Under the pieces are notes generated by a model. The model worked only from the letters and a program-made list of their open reading frames with translations. It was not told where the DNA came from and made no database searches. A stretch of 6,616 bases of DNA. It comes from Bacteroidota bacterium (lineage in GTDB: Bacteria; Bacteroidota; Bacteroidia; Bacteroidales; PXBB01). Within the stretch, counting starts at the first letter, position 1, and each line of letters opens with the position of its first letter. Positions 1 to 6,616 of the stretch are shown here, piece after piece. The stretch covers positions 1 through 6,616 of the forward strand of contig JAKIYU010000148.1 of NCBI GenBank assembly GCA_022708385.1. Reading direction: 5' to 3'. The translations under genes were made by a program, and so were the position numbers.

Positions 1-1482
1 CGCATAAACGATGTTGGTTTTAGGTTCATCACCGTATTTTTGTTTTATTTCTAGGAGTTCTTCCTTTATAATCTGCATCCTCAACGATTCGTCTGCAAGT
101 ATGCTGCGCAGGTATTCGATGAGTTTAAGGAGTTCTTCATATTCTTTCTTTATTTTATCTCTTTCAAGCCCGGTAAGTCTTTGCAGTCTCATGTCGAGAA
201 TAGCTTTCGACTGTATTTCGGTAAGTCCGAAGGTTTCCATCAGGCAGGTTTTGGCTTCATCGGGTGTTTTAGAAGCCCTGATAAGGGCAATAACTTCGTC
301 GAGGTGGTCGAGGGCAATGATAAGGCCTTCAAGTATATGCGCTCTTTTTAGTGCTTCATCGAGTTCGAACTGTGTTCTTCTTATAACCACTTCGTGCCTG
401 TGGTCAACAAAGTGCTGAATGAGGTCTTTGAGGTTAAGAGTCATAGGACGGCCATGCACAAGAGCGATGTTATTGACACTGAAAGACGTTTGCAGCATGG
501 TGTGCTGGTACAATTTGTTAAGCACCACGTTGGTAACGGCTTCTTTTTTCAGTTCATAAACTATTCTGAGACCACTCCTGTCCGATTCGTCGCGTATATC
601 GGAAATGCCTTCTATTTTCTTTTCGTTTATGAGGTCGGCGGTACGTTTTATCATTTCCGATTTATTGACCTGGTAAGGAATAGATGTAACGATAATACGT
701 TCTTTGCCATTTGGTGTGGTTTCCGTGGTTACTTCTCCGCGTAATATTATTCTTCCTCTGCCTGTTTCGAAAGCCTGGCGAACGCCTTCGTAACCGTAAA
801 TGATACCACCAGTAGGAAAATCAGGCGATTTGATGTAATTCATCAACTCGGCAATGGTAATTTCTTTGTTGTCGATGTAAGCTATTATGCCATCCACGAC
901 TTCCGACAGGTTGTGGGGGGGCATATTGGTTGCCATACCCACTGCAATACCTGATGAGCCATTTATCAGAAGGTTTGGTATTTTAGAAGGCAAAACGGTA
1001 GGTTCTTCGAGTGAGTCATCGAAATTGAGTTTAAAGTCAACGGTATTCTTCTCAATATCGAGCATCATCTCCTCGGCAATTTTCTTCAAGCGGGCTTCGG
1101 TATAACGCATGGCAGCTGGGCTGTCGCCGTCAATAGAACCGAAGTTGCCCTGTCCGTCGATGAGGGGATAACGTAACGACCAATCCTGGGCCATACGCAC
1201 CATAGCGTCATAAACGGAGGTGTCGCCGTGGGGGTGGTATTTACCGAGCACCTCCCCTACTATCCTGGCTGATTTTTTATAAGGCCTGTTAGACAGTACA
1301 CCCAGGTCGTACATACCGTATAGTACCCTGCGGTGAACAGGTTTAAGACCATCCCTGATATCAGGTAATGCTCTGGATACAATCACCGACATTGAATAAT
1401 CAATGTACGACGATTTCATTTGTTCTTCAATATTTACTTTTACAATTCTATCAGCACCTTCTTTTTCTTCAGTTTTTTCCAT
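1..1482 (-). CDS. gyrA: DNA gyrase subunit A, N-terminal part (partial, C-terminus off the left edge)
   Basis: GyrA is the DNA breakage-reunion subunit of gyrase, the A2B2 type II topoisomerase that introduces negative supercoils using ATP hydrolysed by GyrB. The 494 visible codons are open with no frameshift. They show the start of the winged-helix breakage domain (SYIDYSMSVIVSRALPD, residues 25-41), the HPHGD motif at 83-87, and QGNFGSIDGD at 111-120, which is typical of GyrA. AAMRYTEARL follows, with the catalytic tyrosine at Y127. The tower region comes next, then the start of the coiled coil with LQRLTGLERDKIKKEY near 433-448. The usual length in the phylum is about 830-860 aa, so the rest of the coiled coil and the DNA-wrapping beta-pinwheel with the GyrA box lie outside. 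The ATG at 1480-1482 is preceded by a purine-rich stretch (AGAAAGAGAAAG, nine bases upstream), and the next in-frame Met lies inside conserved sequence. The gene is divergent from clpC. ParC is the alternative; the IDGD context and overall form favour GyrA. Confidence 0.97.
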   Translation of the reverse strand, partial: MEKTEEKEGADRIVKVNIEEQMKSSYIDYSMSVIVSRALPDIRDGLKPVHRRVLYGMYDLGVLSNRPYKKSARIVGEVLGKYHPHGDTSVYDAMVRMAQDWSLRYPLIDGQGNFGSIDGDSPAAMRYTEARLKKIAEEMMLDIEKNTVDFKLNFDDSLEEPTVLPSKIPNLLINGSSGIAVGMATNMPPHNLSEVVDGIIAYIDNKEITIAELMNYIKSPDFPTGGIIYGYEGVRQAFETGRGRIILRGEVTTETTPNGKERIIVTSIPYQVNKSEMIKRTADLINEKKIEGISDIRDESDRSGLRIVYELKKEAVTNVVLNKLYQHTMLQTSFSVNNIALVHGRPMTLNLKDLIQHFVDHRHEVVIRRTQFELDEALKRAHILEGLIIALDHLDEVIALIRASKTPDEAKTCLMETFGLTEIQSKAILDMRLQRLTGLERDKIKKEYEELLKLIEYLRSILADESLRMQIIKEELLEIKQKYGDEPKTNIVYA

Positions 1483-1531
1483 AATAAATCGCTTTCTCTT
1501 TCTGTATTTGAACGTTGTTTTAAAGAATTTA

Positions 1532-1561
1532 CGAAGGTACAAAAAATATTTGAATACCAAA
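1532..1561 (-). promoter_or_regulatory. candidate gyrA promoter (Bacteroidetes type)
   Basis: Read on the minus strand, TTTG (1558-1561) is followed after 18 bases by TACCTTCG (1532-1539). The second box differs by one base from the TAnnTTTG -7 element used by the Bacteroidetes primary sigma factor, and the first fits its -33 TTTG element, at slightly short spacing. Transcription would start near 1525, giving a leader of roughly 40-45 bases before the gyrA ATG. This is a motif match only, in AT-rich DNA where chance matches are common. Confidence 0.4.
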
Positions 1562-1580
1562 GTTTGAAATAAAATTTTTC

Positions 1581-1598
1581 TTAACAATAATCTGTTAA
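1581..1598. repeat. inverted repeat TTAACA-N6-TGTTAA, possible operator
   Basis: Two perfect 6-base arms (1581-1586 and 1593-1598) are separated by six bases in the middle of the gyrA/clpC divergent region. With one mismatch the arms extend by two more base pairs. The size and spacing suit a dimeric repressor site. It overlaps the possible -33 element of the distal clpC promoter and lies about 20 bases upstream of the candidate gyrA -33 box. Low sequence complexity makes chance occurrence quite possible. Confidence 0.3.
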
Positions 1599-1614
1599 AA
1601 ATTACGTAAATTTG
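1581..1614 (+). promoter_or_regulatory. candidate clpC promoter (distal)
   Basis: TAAATTTG at 1607-1614 is an exact match to the Bacteroidetes -7 element TAnnTTTG. TTAACA at 1581-1586, 20 bases upstream, is a possible though imperfect -33 element. Transcription would start near 1620, leaving a leader of about 70 bases before the clpC ATG. The upstream box forms one arm of the inverted repeat at 1581-1598, so a protein bound there would be well placed to control clpC. Confidence 0.4.
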
Positions 1615-1663
1615 TTTTTGTAAAATTCTGAAAAGAAAAATATAAAGCGGGTATAATTTTTTT

Positions 1664-1671
1664 TATTTTTG
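1664..1671 (+). promoter_or_regulatory. alternative clpC -7 box (proximal)
   Basis: TATTTTTG is a second exact match to TAnnTTTG, ending 22 bases before the clpC ATG. Use of this box would give a leader of only about 15 bases. No TTG-type -33 element is seen at the right distance upstream. A TATAAT hexamer at 1652-1657 also lies nearby but has no matching -35. I rate this below the distal candidate. Confidence 0.22.
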
Positions 1672-1693
1672 GCGCTATAAATATAAAGTAAGC

Positions 1694-4243
1694 ATGGAAG
1701 CAAAATTTTCAAAGAAGGTAAAAGACATCATAAGTTATAGTCAGGAAGAAGCTGTACGTTTAGGTAACGATTATATTGGTGTCGAACATATCCTTCTTGG
1801 CATCATTCGCGATGGCGACTCGACTGCTATAAAGATACTCACAGAGCTTGGTGTGGATATGAAAGTATTACGCAAAAGGATTGAAAAAGAGATAAAAGTC
1901 AGCAATTCTGAGTTTATCAATAAAGAAAAAATTCCTCTGATAAAACAAGCTGAAAATGCATTGAAAAATACCTACGACGAAGCCAAAAACTTTAAAATAG
2001 ACCTTATTGGCACCGAGCATTTGCTTTTAGCCATTATGAAAATACAGGATAACCTGGTAACTGACATTTTATTCAGGGTATATGGTGTAACCTATTATGA
2101 AGTTAAAAAAGAATACATTAAACAGCTTAATAAAGGCGCTGATAAAGATGTAAGAGATGAGTTGCCGGGAGGCACAGACGATAATGAAGAAAACTCTGAA
2201 AATATTTGGGGTAGCACACCCAAAAAGCCGAGCGATTCGAAAAGTCAGACACCTGTGCTTGATAATTTTGGACGGGATCTGACACGTTTGGCTGAAGACA
2301 ATAAATTAGACCCTGTTGTAGGCAGGGAGAAAGAGCTTGAACGCATAGCCCAGATTTTAAGCAGGCGCAAGAAAAACAACCCCATTCTTATTGGTGAGCC
2401 CGGCGTAGGAAAATCGGCCATTGCTGAAGGACTTGCACTGAAAATTATCCAGCGAAAAGTTTCCAGGGCTTTATATAACAAAAGAATTGTCTCTCTCGAC
2501 CTCGCTTCGCTGGTTGCAGGAACCAAATACAGGGGGCAGTTTGAAGAACGTATGAAAGCTGTGCTTAACGAGTTGGAGAAAAACCCCGACCTCATATTAT
2601 TTATTGATGAAATTCACACCATTATTGGTGCCGGCGGTGCATCCGGTTCGCTTGATGCGTCCAATATGTTCAAACCTGCCCTGGCCCGCGGTGAAGTTCA
2701 ATGTATCGGCGCCACCACGCTCGATGAGTACAGGCAGCACATCGAAAAAGATGGCGCCCTTGAAAGGCGTTTTCAGAAGATACTTATTGAACCAACCTCT
2801 ATTGACGAGACAACGGAGATTCTGAACAATATAAAAGCTAAATACGAAGACCATCACCTTGTTTCCTATACTGACGAAGCTATAAAAGCCTGTGTCATGC
2901 TTACTAACAGGTATATTTCCGACAGGTGCCTGCCCGATAAGGCCATTGATGCGCTCGATGAAGCAGGTGCCAGGGTGCATATTAAAAATATCAACGTGCC
3001 CAAAGAGATACTTGAAATGGAGCAACTTATCGAAGAAACACGCAACGATAAAACAAAGGCCATAAAAAGCCAGAAGTATGAAGAAGCGGCCCGTATGCGT
3101 GATAAAGAACGTATGCTTACGGCAGAACTAGACAAGATAAAAAAACGCTGGGAAGAAGAATCGAAAATTAATCGTGAGCCTGTAACTGAAAACAATGTGG
3201 CTGAAGTTGTGGCCATGATGACCGGCGTACCTGTGCAACGTATAGCCCAGACCGAAAGCAACAGGCTGATCAACATGGAAGATGAGCTGAAGCGTTATAT
3301 TATCGGGCAGGACGATGCAGTAAACAAAGTGGTAAAAGCCATCAGGCGCAACCGGGCAGGGCTTAAAGACCCTAACAAACCTATTGGTACGTTCATCTTT
3401 TTAGGACCAACAGGCGTTGGGAAAACCCACCTGGCCAAAATTCTCTCCCGTAACCTCTTCGATTCTGACGATGCCATTGTGCGTATAGATATGAGCGAAT
3501 ACATGGAGAAATTTGCCGTGTCGCGCCTTATTGGTGCGCCTCCAGGGTATATTGGCTATGAAGAAGGCGGACAACTGACTGAAAAAGTCAGGCGCAAACC
3601 CTATTGCGTGGTGTTGCTTGATGAAATTGAAAAAGCGCACCCCGATGTGTTTCATATCCTGCTTCAGCTTCTCGACGAAGGTATTCTTACCGACAGCTTA
3701 GGCCGCAGGGTGGATTTTAAAAACACCATTGTCATTATGACCTCCAATATAGGCTCACGCCAGCTTAAAGAGTTCGGACAGGGTGTCGGTTTTGCCACCA
3801 ATGCTAAAACGGCTGCTGCCAAAGAATATGCGGTATCTATTGTTGAGAACGCCCTCAAAAAGACTTTTGCCCCTGAATTTATCAACAGGGTTGACGATAT
3901 CATCATGTTCGAAAGCCTCAGGAAGGAAGACATTCACAAAATTATCGACCTTGAACTGAATAATCTATATAAAAGAATTAAGGAACTGGGTTATGAAGTT
4001 GAACTCAGCCAGGCAGCCAAGGATTTTCTTGTAGAAAAAGGCTGGGATGCACAGTTTGGTGCCCGTCCTCTCAAAAGAGCCATTCAGAAATACCTCGAAG
4101 ACAATCTTGCCGAAGAACTCATCAAAACAAACCTTAAAGAAAATGCACTCATCCACATTGACTATATCGCCGATGAAGACAGAATCGACATTGAAATAAA
4201 ACCCAAGGTTAAGGATACTAAGGGTATAAAAGGCGAAAAATAG
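1694..4243 (+). CDS. clpC: ClpC, AAA+ unfoldase subunit of the Clp protease
   Basis: ClpC is a cytoplasmic class I Clp/Hsp100 ATPase that forms hexamers, unfolds proteins and threads them into ClpP. All parts are visible in 849 aa, a normal length. Two Clp-N repeats span about 3-70 and 78-146, and an acidic, flexible linker runs 147-187. D1 has Walker A GEPGVGKS at 234-241, Walker B ILFIDE at 301-306, pore loop KYRG at 278-281 and ALERR at 355-359. A UVR-type middle segment lies at about 453-488. D2 has Walker A GPTGVGKT at 571-578, Walker B VVLLDE at 639-644, pore loop GYIG at 618-621, EFINR at 728-732 and sensor-2 GARPLKR at 789-795. VGF at 698-700 sits where ClpC carries its ClpP-docking loop, which ClpB lacks; the short UVR middle domain also argues against ClpB. 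The ATG at 1694 gives the expected N-terminus; no strong Shine-Dalgarno is seen, which is usual in this phylum. The gene appears monocistronic; clpP is not in the window. Confidence 0.97.
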   Translation: MEAKFSKKVKDIISYSQEEAVRLGNDYIGVEHILLGIIRDGDSTAIKILTELGVDMKVLRKRIEKEIKVSNSEFINKEKIPLIKQAENALKNTYDEAKNFKIDLIGTEHLLLAIMKIQDNLVTDILFRVYGVTYYEVKKEYIKQLNKGADKDVRDELPGGTDDNEENSENIWGSTPKKPSDSKSQTPVLDNFGRDLTRLAEDNKLDPVVGREKELERIAQILSRRKKNNPILIGEPGVGKSAIAEGLALKIIQRKVSRALYNKRIVSLDLASLVAGTKYRGQFEERMKAVLNELEKNPDLILFIDEIHTIIGAGGASGSLDASNMFKPALARGEVQCIGATTLDEYRQHIEKDGALERRFQKILIEPTSIDETTEILNNIKAKYEDHHLVSYTDEAIKACVMLTNRYISDRCLPDKAIDALDEAGARVHIKNINVPKEILEMEQLIEETRNDKTKAIKSQKYEEAARMRDKERMLTAELDKIKKRWEEESKINREPVTENNVAEVVAMMTGVPVQRIAQTESNRLINMEDELKRYIIGQDDAVNKVVKAIRRNRAGLKDPNKPIGTFIFLGPTGVGKTHLAKILSRNLFDSDDAIVRIDMSEYMEKFAVSRLIGAPPGYIGYEEGGQLTEKVRRKPYCVVLLDEIEKAHPDVFHILLQLLDEGILTDSLGRRVDFKNTIVIMTSNIGSRQLKEFGQGVGFATNAKTAAAKEYAVSIVENALKKTFAPEFINRVDDIIMFESLRKEDIHKIIDLELNNLYKRIKELGYEVELSQAAKDFLVEKGWDAQFGARPLKRAIQKYLEDNLAEELIKTNLKENALIHIDYIADEDRIDIEIKPKVKDTKGIKGEK

Positions 4244-4536
4244 TTCTGAGTCTAGTGCTTACCGATTTTAAAAGGCTGCCTAATGCTTGCAGTAAATCCA
4301 GTTGCCATAAAGTACAAGTTTTTTGCTTCTGATAAGCCGTTATTAACCGTTAGTAACGATTTTGTTGTTGAAAATCAATATGTTGTACATACTGCAATCA
4401 ATTTATTTAATATAGTTCATTTCGTTTCGAAATTAAGATTGATAGTTCGTCGGTATTTTCAAACCACGCAAAAAACTAATTTCATTATCTTGTTGGCGGT
4501 TTGGTATTAGGTAATCAACCATAATACTTCCTGATA
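4244..4536. other. convergent intergenic region, no convincing gene
   Basis: This spacer lies between the ends of clpC and the surface-protein gene. It can be read as a 75-codon frame on the plus strand (4283-4510, ATG start) giving a Lys/Phe/Val-rich peptide with a hydrophobic C-terminus. I do not recognise that peptide, there is no ribosome-binding site upstream, and convergent placement argues against a gene. No clear GC-rich hairpin with a T-run follows the clpC stop. Small palindromes occur (CGTTA/TAACG arms at 4338-4358, TTTCGAAA at 4425-4432) but none is striking. The length is longer than a simple terminator region needs, so a dispersed repeat, a small RNA or gene decay are all open. 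Confidence 0.5.
4504..4527 (-). terminator. hairpin just downstream of the surface-protein gene, possible terminator
   Basis: GTATTA (4504-4509) and TAATAC (4522-4527) are perfect inverted arms, and GGT (4510-4512) pairs with ACC (4518-4520). This gives a 9-bp stem with one bulged base and a 5-base loop. On the minus strand the stem starts nine bases after the TAG stop of the surface-protein gene. The stem is AT-rich and no T-run follows it, so it may be a transcript 3'-end stabiliser and not a strong intrinsic terminator. Confidence 0.3.
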
Positions 4537-6616
4537 CTATTCTACAATAATCTTTCTGAAGTAAGTTTTATTATCCGTGTTTAGTTTAATGAGGTAAAGT
4601 CCTGAGCGTAAATTTTTGACATTCAGGTTTATAGTGCTGTTTTCCTTTTCAACTTTTTGTGTAAGTACCAAAGTGCCGCTGGTGTTGTAAATGTCGATAA
4701 CGGCATCTTTTTGCAACAACCCGCCAAAGTTAAGCACTAATGTTTCCTTAACCGGGTTGGGGTATGTTTCGAAGGAGTTGTTGATATTATTTATGCCCAC
4801 ACAGTTTTGAAATGTCAGGTTTATGGTATCGATGGCTTTACAGCCTTGGTTATCGGTTACGGTAACCGAGAAGTTATGGCTTCCCAGGCCGACGGTGTTA
4901 ATATCAACAGTAATGGTTTGCGTGGTGGCGCCTGTGCTCCATAAATAAGCCGTATAACCGGGGCCGGCATCGAGCAGGGCTGTTTCGTAGTGACAAAGCA
5001 CGGCATCAGGTCCCAGGTATATGGTTGGGCCTGAAATTACCGTAACATTAATAGAGTCAAGTCCAACGCAACCTAAAGAATCGGTAACAACTACAATATA
5101 TTGCCCTGTGTTGGACACATTTAAGTACTGTGTTGATGAAGTGCCTCCTGCCCAGGAGTAACTGGCATAACCAGGGCCGGCATTTAGTGTAAGAACACCG
5201 CAAACTGTAGTATCATTTCCCAGAAACACAACAGGGTTGTTGTGTTGGGTAACCGTGGTCGTATCAGATACGGCGCTACACCCATAGGCATTGGTGACAG
5301 ATACCGTATAAGTGCCTGGTTGAGTTATCGTAATGCTTTGTGTTGTAAGGCCTCCCGGCGTCCACAGGTATGCGGTGCCGGCCGTAGCAGTAAGAGTTGT
5401 TGAAGAGCCGGCGCAAAGCCCCACATTAGCCGAGGGTTGAATAACCGGTTTAAATCCGGCGCATATAAAATAAGGCCGTATTACATAAGCACACGGAAAA
5501 CCAAGGTCTTCTGTCTTCGACCAATTGTTCGTATTTACCTTGACCCAGGCTTTGCCGGGGTTGTAATTGTTATCGGTATAACCGAGGCCAATATTATCGC
5601 AAGTATAGTGGTCTTTTAATGCTATAAAGTAAGTGCCGGTATCGAGACTAAGCGTGCCAGTATTGAATGTGAGAGTTATCCATTGTGCACCTGCTGCAGT
5701 AAATACATAGGGATTAGATTGCGCCATTAGTGTGGCCGGAGTACCATCTGGCATAGTATTGTAAAGGAACATTGTTGTGGTATCGCCCACCACAGGGCCG
5801 GTAACATAAAAACTGACACGGCTTAGTTTATCAGGTGTAAGGAGTCTGTAATTCTGCCCCATGATAGCAATGCCACCCGAAGAAATGCCTAGTGAGCCGT
5901 CGAGGGTACTTGTAAAGCCGGCATTATCTCTTGCATAAGTACTGTCGGTTATTGAAAAATAGCTGAACATTGTATCGTTGGAGCTGTTGGCATCTACTTG
6001 TGTCATAGAAACAATATATTCAGTTTTATAGGTACCATTAATAGAAGGTATAGTGAATGCCGGTACTGTCAGGTCAATGGTACTGCCTACTGCAATGGGG
6101 CCTGACGGAGTGCTTTGGGCAGAATGAATAAGTGAATTGGCACTGTTATAAACATTAAACTTCACTTTAACGCCCGAAATAGCTGCACCGCCCTGATTTT
6201 TGGCAGTTGCCGTTAGGTTAAGCGGTTGGCCATTGTAATGTACTTTAGGTACTGTGGTATATTCATTGGGGTTGCCGGTATTTGTCAGACCAACATCATA
6301 GGGGTCTTTAGCATATACGACTACATCATCAACAAACCAGTAATAATCGTAATTACCTGTCCATTTAAACCGCACATATACTGTGGGCTGGTTAGCTGCA
6401 TAAGCCGATATATTGACATCGACAAACTGAGGGTTTGGAGTTCCCTGGTTTTGTGCCAGCCCTGTATGGGCCGAATGTACTGGAATCCATTTTGTACCAT
6501 TGTTGCTGACTTCAACATCGGCTGTACTGGCACCAAACTGGATAAAATAGTTGTTAAATTTAAGCCATACATAGCTTTGTCCTACACAGTTAATGGCAGG
6601 TGTCCTGAGAATAGTG
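4537..6616 (-). CDS. large secreted surface protein with PKD-like repeats and type IX secretion C-terminal sorting domain (partial, N-terminus off the right edge)
   Basis: The frame is open to the right edge, so 692 C-terminal residues are visible; the true start and signal peptide are outside. A GTG at 6373-6375 is not the start, because in-frame sequence upstream continues the same domain. Visible residues 1-104 look like a MAM/jelly-roll ligand-binding module (VEVSNNGTKW, VYVRFKWTG, YYWFVDDV). A CARDB-like beta-sandwich follows at about 107-221, then a further beta-rich region at about 225-385. Three Ig/PKD- or SprB-like repeats span about 390-604. The last 78 residues form a Por-type sorting domain (TIGR04183-like): FETYPNP at 615-621, a central DIYNTSGTLV, then LRSGLYLIKL and a basic end FRKIIVE. 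Such domains direct export across the outer membrane by the type IX system and are usually cleaved as the protein is anchored. The role (adhesin or enzyme) cannot be told, since any catalytic domain would lie upstream. It converges on clpC. Confidence 0.9.
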   Translation of the reverse strand, partial: TILRTPAINCVGQSYVWLKFNNYFIQFGASTADVEVSNNGTKWIPVHSAHTGLAQNQGTPNPQFVDVNISAYAANQPTVYVRFKWTGNYDYYWFVDDVVVYAKDPYDVGLTNTGNPNEYTTVPKVHYNGQPLNLTATAKNQGGAAISGVKVKFNVYNSANSLIHSAQSTPSGPIAVGSTIDLTVPAFTIPSINGTYKTEYIVSMTQVDANSSNDTMFSYFSITDSTYARDNAGFTSTLDGSLGISSGGIAIMGQNYRLLTPDKLSRVSFYVTGPVVGDTTTMFLYNTMPDGTPATLMAQSNPYVFTAAGAQWITLTFNTGTLSLDTGTYFIALKDHYTCDNIGLGYTDNNYNPGKAWVKVNTNNWSKTEDLGFPCAYVIRPYFICAGFKPVIQPSANVGLCAGSSTTLTATAGTAYLWTPGGLTTQSITITQPGTYTVSVTNAYGCSAVSDTTTVTQHNNPVVFLGNDTTVCGVLTLNAGPGYASYSWAGGTSSTQYLNVSNTGQYIVVVTDSLGCVGLDSINVTVISGPTIYLGPDAVLCHYETALLDAGPGYTAYLWSTGATTQTITVDINTVGLGSHNFSVTVTDNQGCKAIDTINLTFQNCVGINNINNSFETYPNPVKETLVLNFGGLLQKDAVIDIYNTSGTLVLTQKVEKENSTINLNVKNLRSGLYLIKLNTDNKTYFRKIIVE
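4804..5448 (-). repeat. three tandem Ig/PKD-like (SprB-type) protein repeats
   Basis: Three units of about 68-76 residues occur in tandem, at 5245-5448, 5032-5241 and 4804-5031. Each has an early Cys, a central W in a YxW-type strand (AYLW, SYSW, AYLW), a run of T/S-rich strands, and a V-T-[ND]-x-x-GC motif near its end. Units 2 and 3 are closest to each other and share LGxD and AGPGY. The repeats are protein-level: the DNA has diverged, so recent duplication is not indicated. In secreted Bacteroidetes proteins such modules usually act as extended spacers or adhesive stalks. Confidence 0.8.

Noticed and set aside
11..1105. Several plus-strand open frames of 72-135 codons
   Set aside because: They are antisense shadows of gyrA, whose minus-strand translation is continuous and highly conserved in motif content.
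2245..4156. Minus-strand open frames of 60-142 codons inside clpC
   Set aside because: They are antisense to a complete and well-conserved ClpC and encode no recognisable domains.
4338..4370. Hairpin CGTTA...TAACG followed by ATTTTGTTGTTG as a clpC terminator
   Set aside because: The stem is only 5 bp with an 11-base loop, lies almost 100 bases after the stop, and the tail is interrupted by Gs; too weak to annotate.
4283..4510. 75-codon plus-strand frame as a small gene
   Set aside because: It has no ribosome-binding site, no recognised family and an unfavourable position between converging genes; kept only as a note on the spacer.
4804..5448. Repeat region as recent tandem DNA duplication or a CRISPR-like array
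   Set aside because: Similarity is only at the protein level, the units are about 210 bases long, and no short identical direct repeats with spacers are present.
6373..6375. GTG as the start codon of the surface protein
   Set aside because: In-frame codons upstream to the window edge continue the same beta-rich domain (VDVNISAYAANQ and beyond), so this GTG is an internal Val.
6321..6572. An 83-codon minus-strand frame overlapping the surface-protein gene
   Set aside because: It is out of frame with the real coding sequence, which continues without a stop through this stretch and encodes recognisable jelly-roll sequence.

Overview
The window reads as an ordinary chromosomal segment of a member of the Bacteroidota (Bacteroidetes). 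Three things point there: a cell-surface protein with a C-terminal type IX secretion (Por) sorting domain, a ClpC and a GyrA of the form expected in that phylum, and promoter-like boxes of the TAnnTTTG type in place of a clear E. coli-style promoter. I cannot name the genus.

Layout: positions 1-1482 hold the N-terminal 494 codons of gyrA (minus strand, running off the left edge). Positions 1483-1693 are a divergent, very AT-rich intergenic region with candidate promoters for both flanking genes and an inverted repeat that could be an operator. Positions 1694-4243 hold a complete clpC (849 aa, plus strand). Positions 4244-4536 are a convergent intergenic region with no convincing gene and one hairpin next to the end of the following gene. 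Positions 4537-6616 hold the C-terminal 692 codons of a large secreted surface protein (minus strand, 5' end beyond the right edge) with a jelly-roll-like module, a CARDB-like module, a further beta-rich region, three Ig/PKD-like repeats and the sorting domain.

The three genes do not form an operon. gyrA and clpC are housekeeping and protein-quality-control genes fired in opposite directions from a shared 211-base region. The surface protein converges on clpC and is functionally unrelated as far as the sequence shows. I see no CRISPR array, tRNA, rRNA, insertion sequence, phage gene or defence system. Nothing here supports an undescribed biological system; the points worth a second look are modest (shared gyrA/clpC control region, conserved acidic residues in the ClpC N-domain, Thr at the GyrA quinolone position, and the unexplained convergent spacer).
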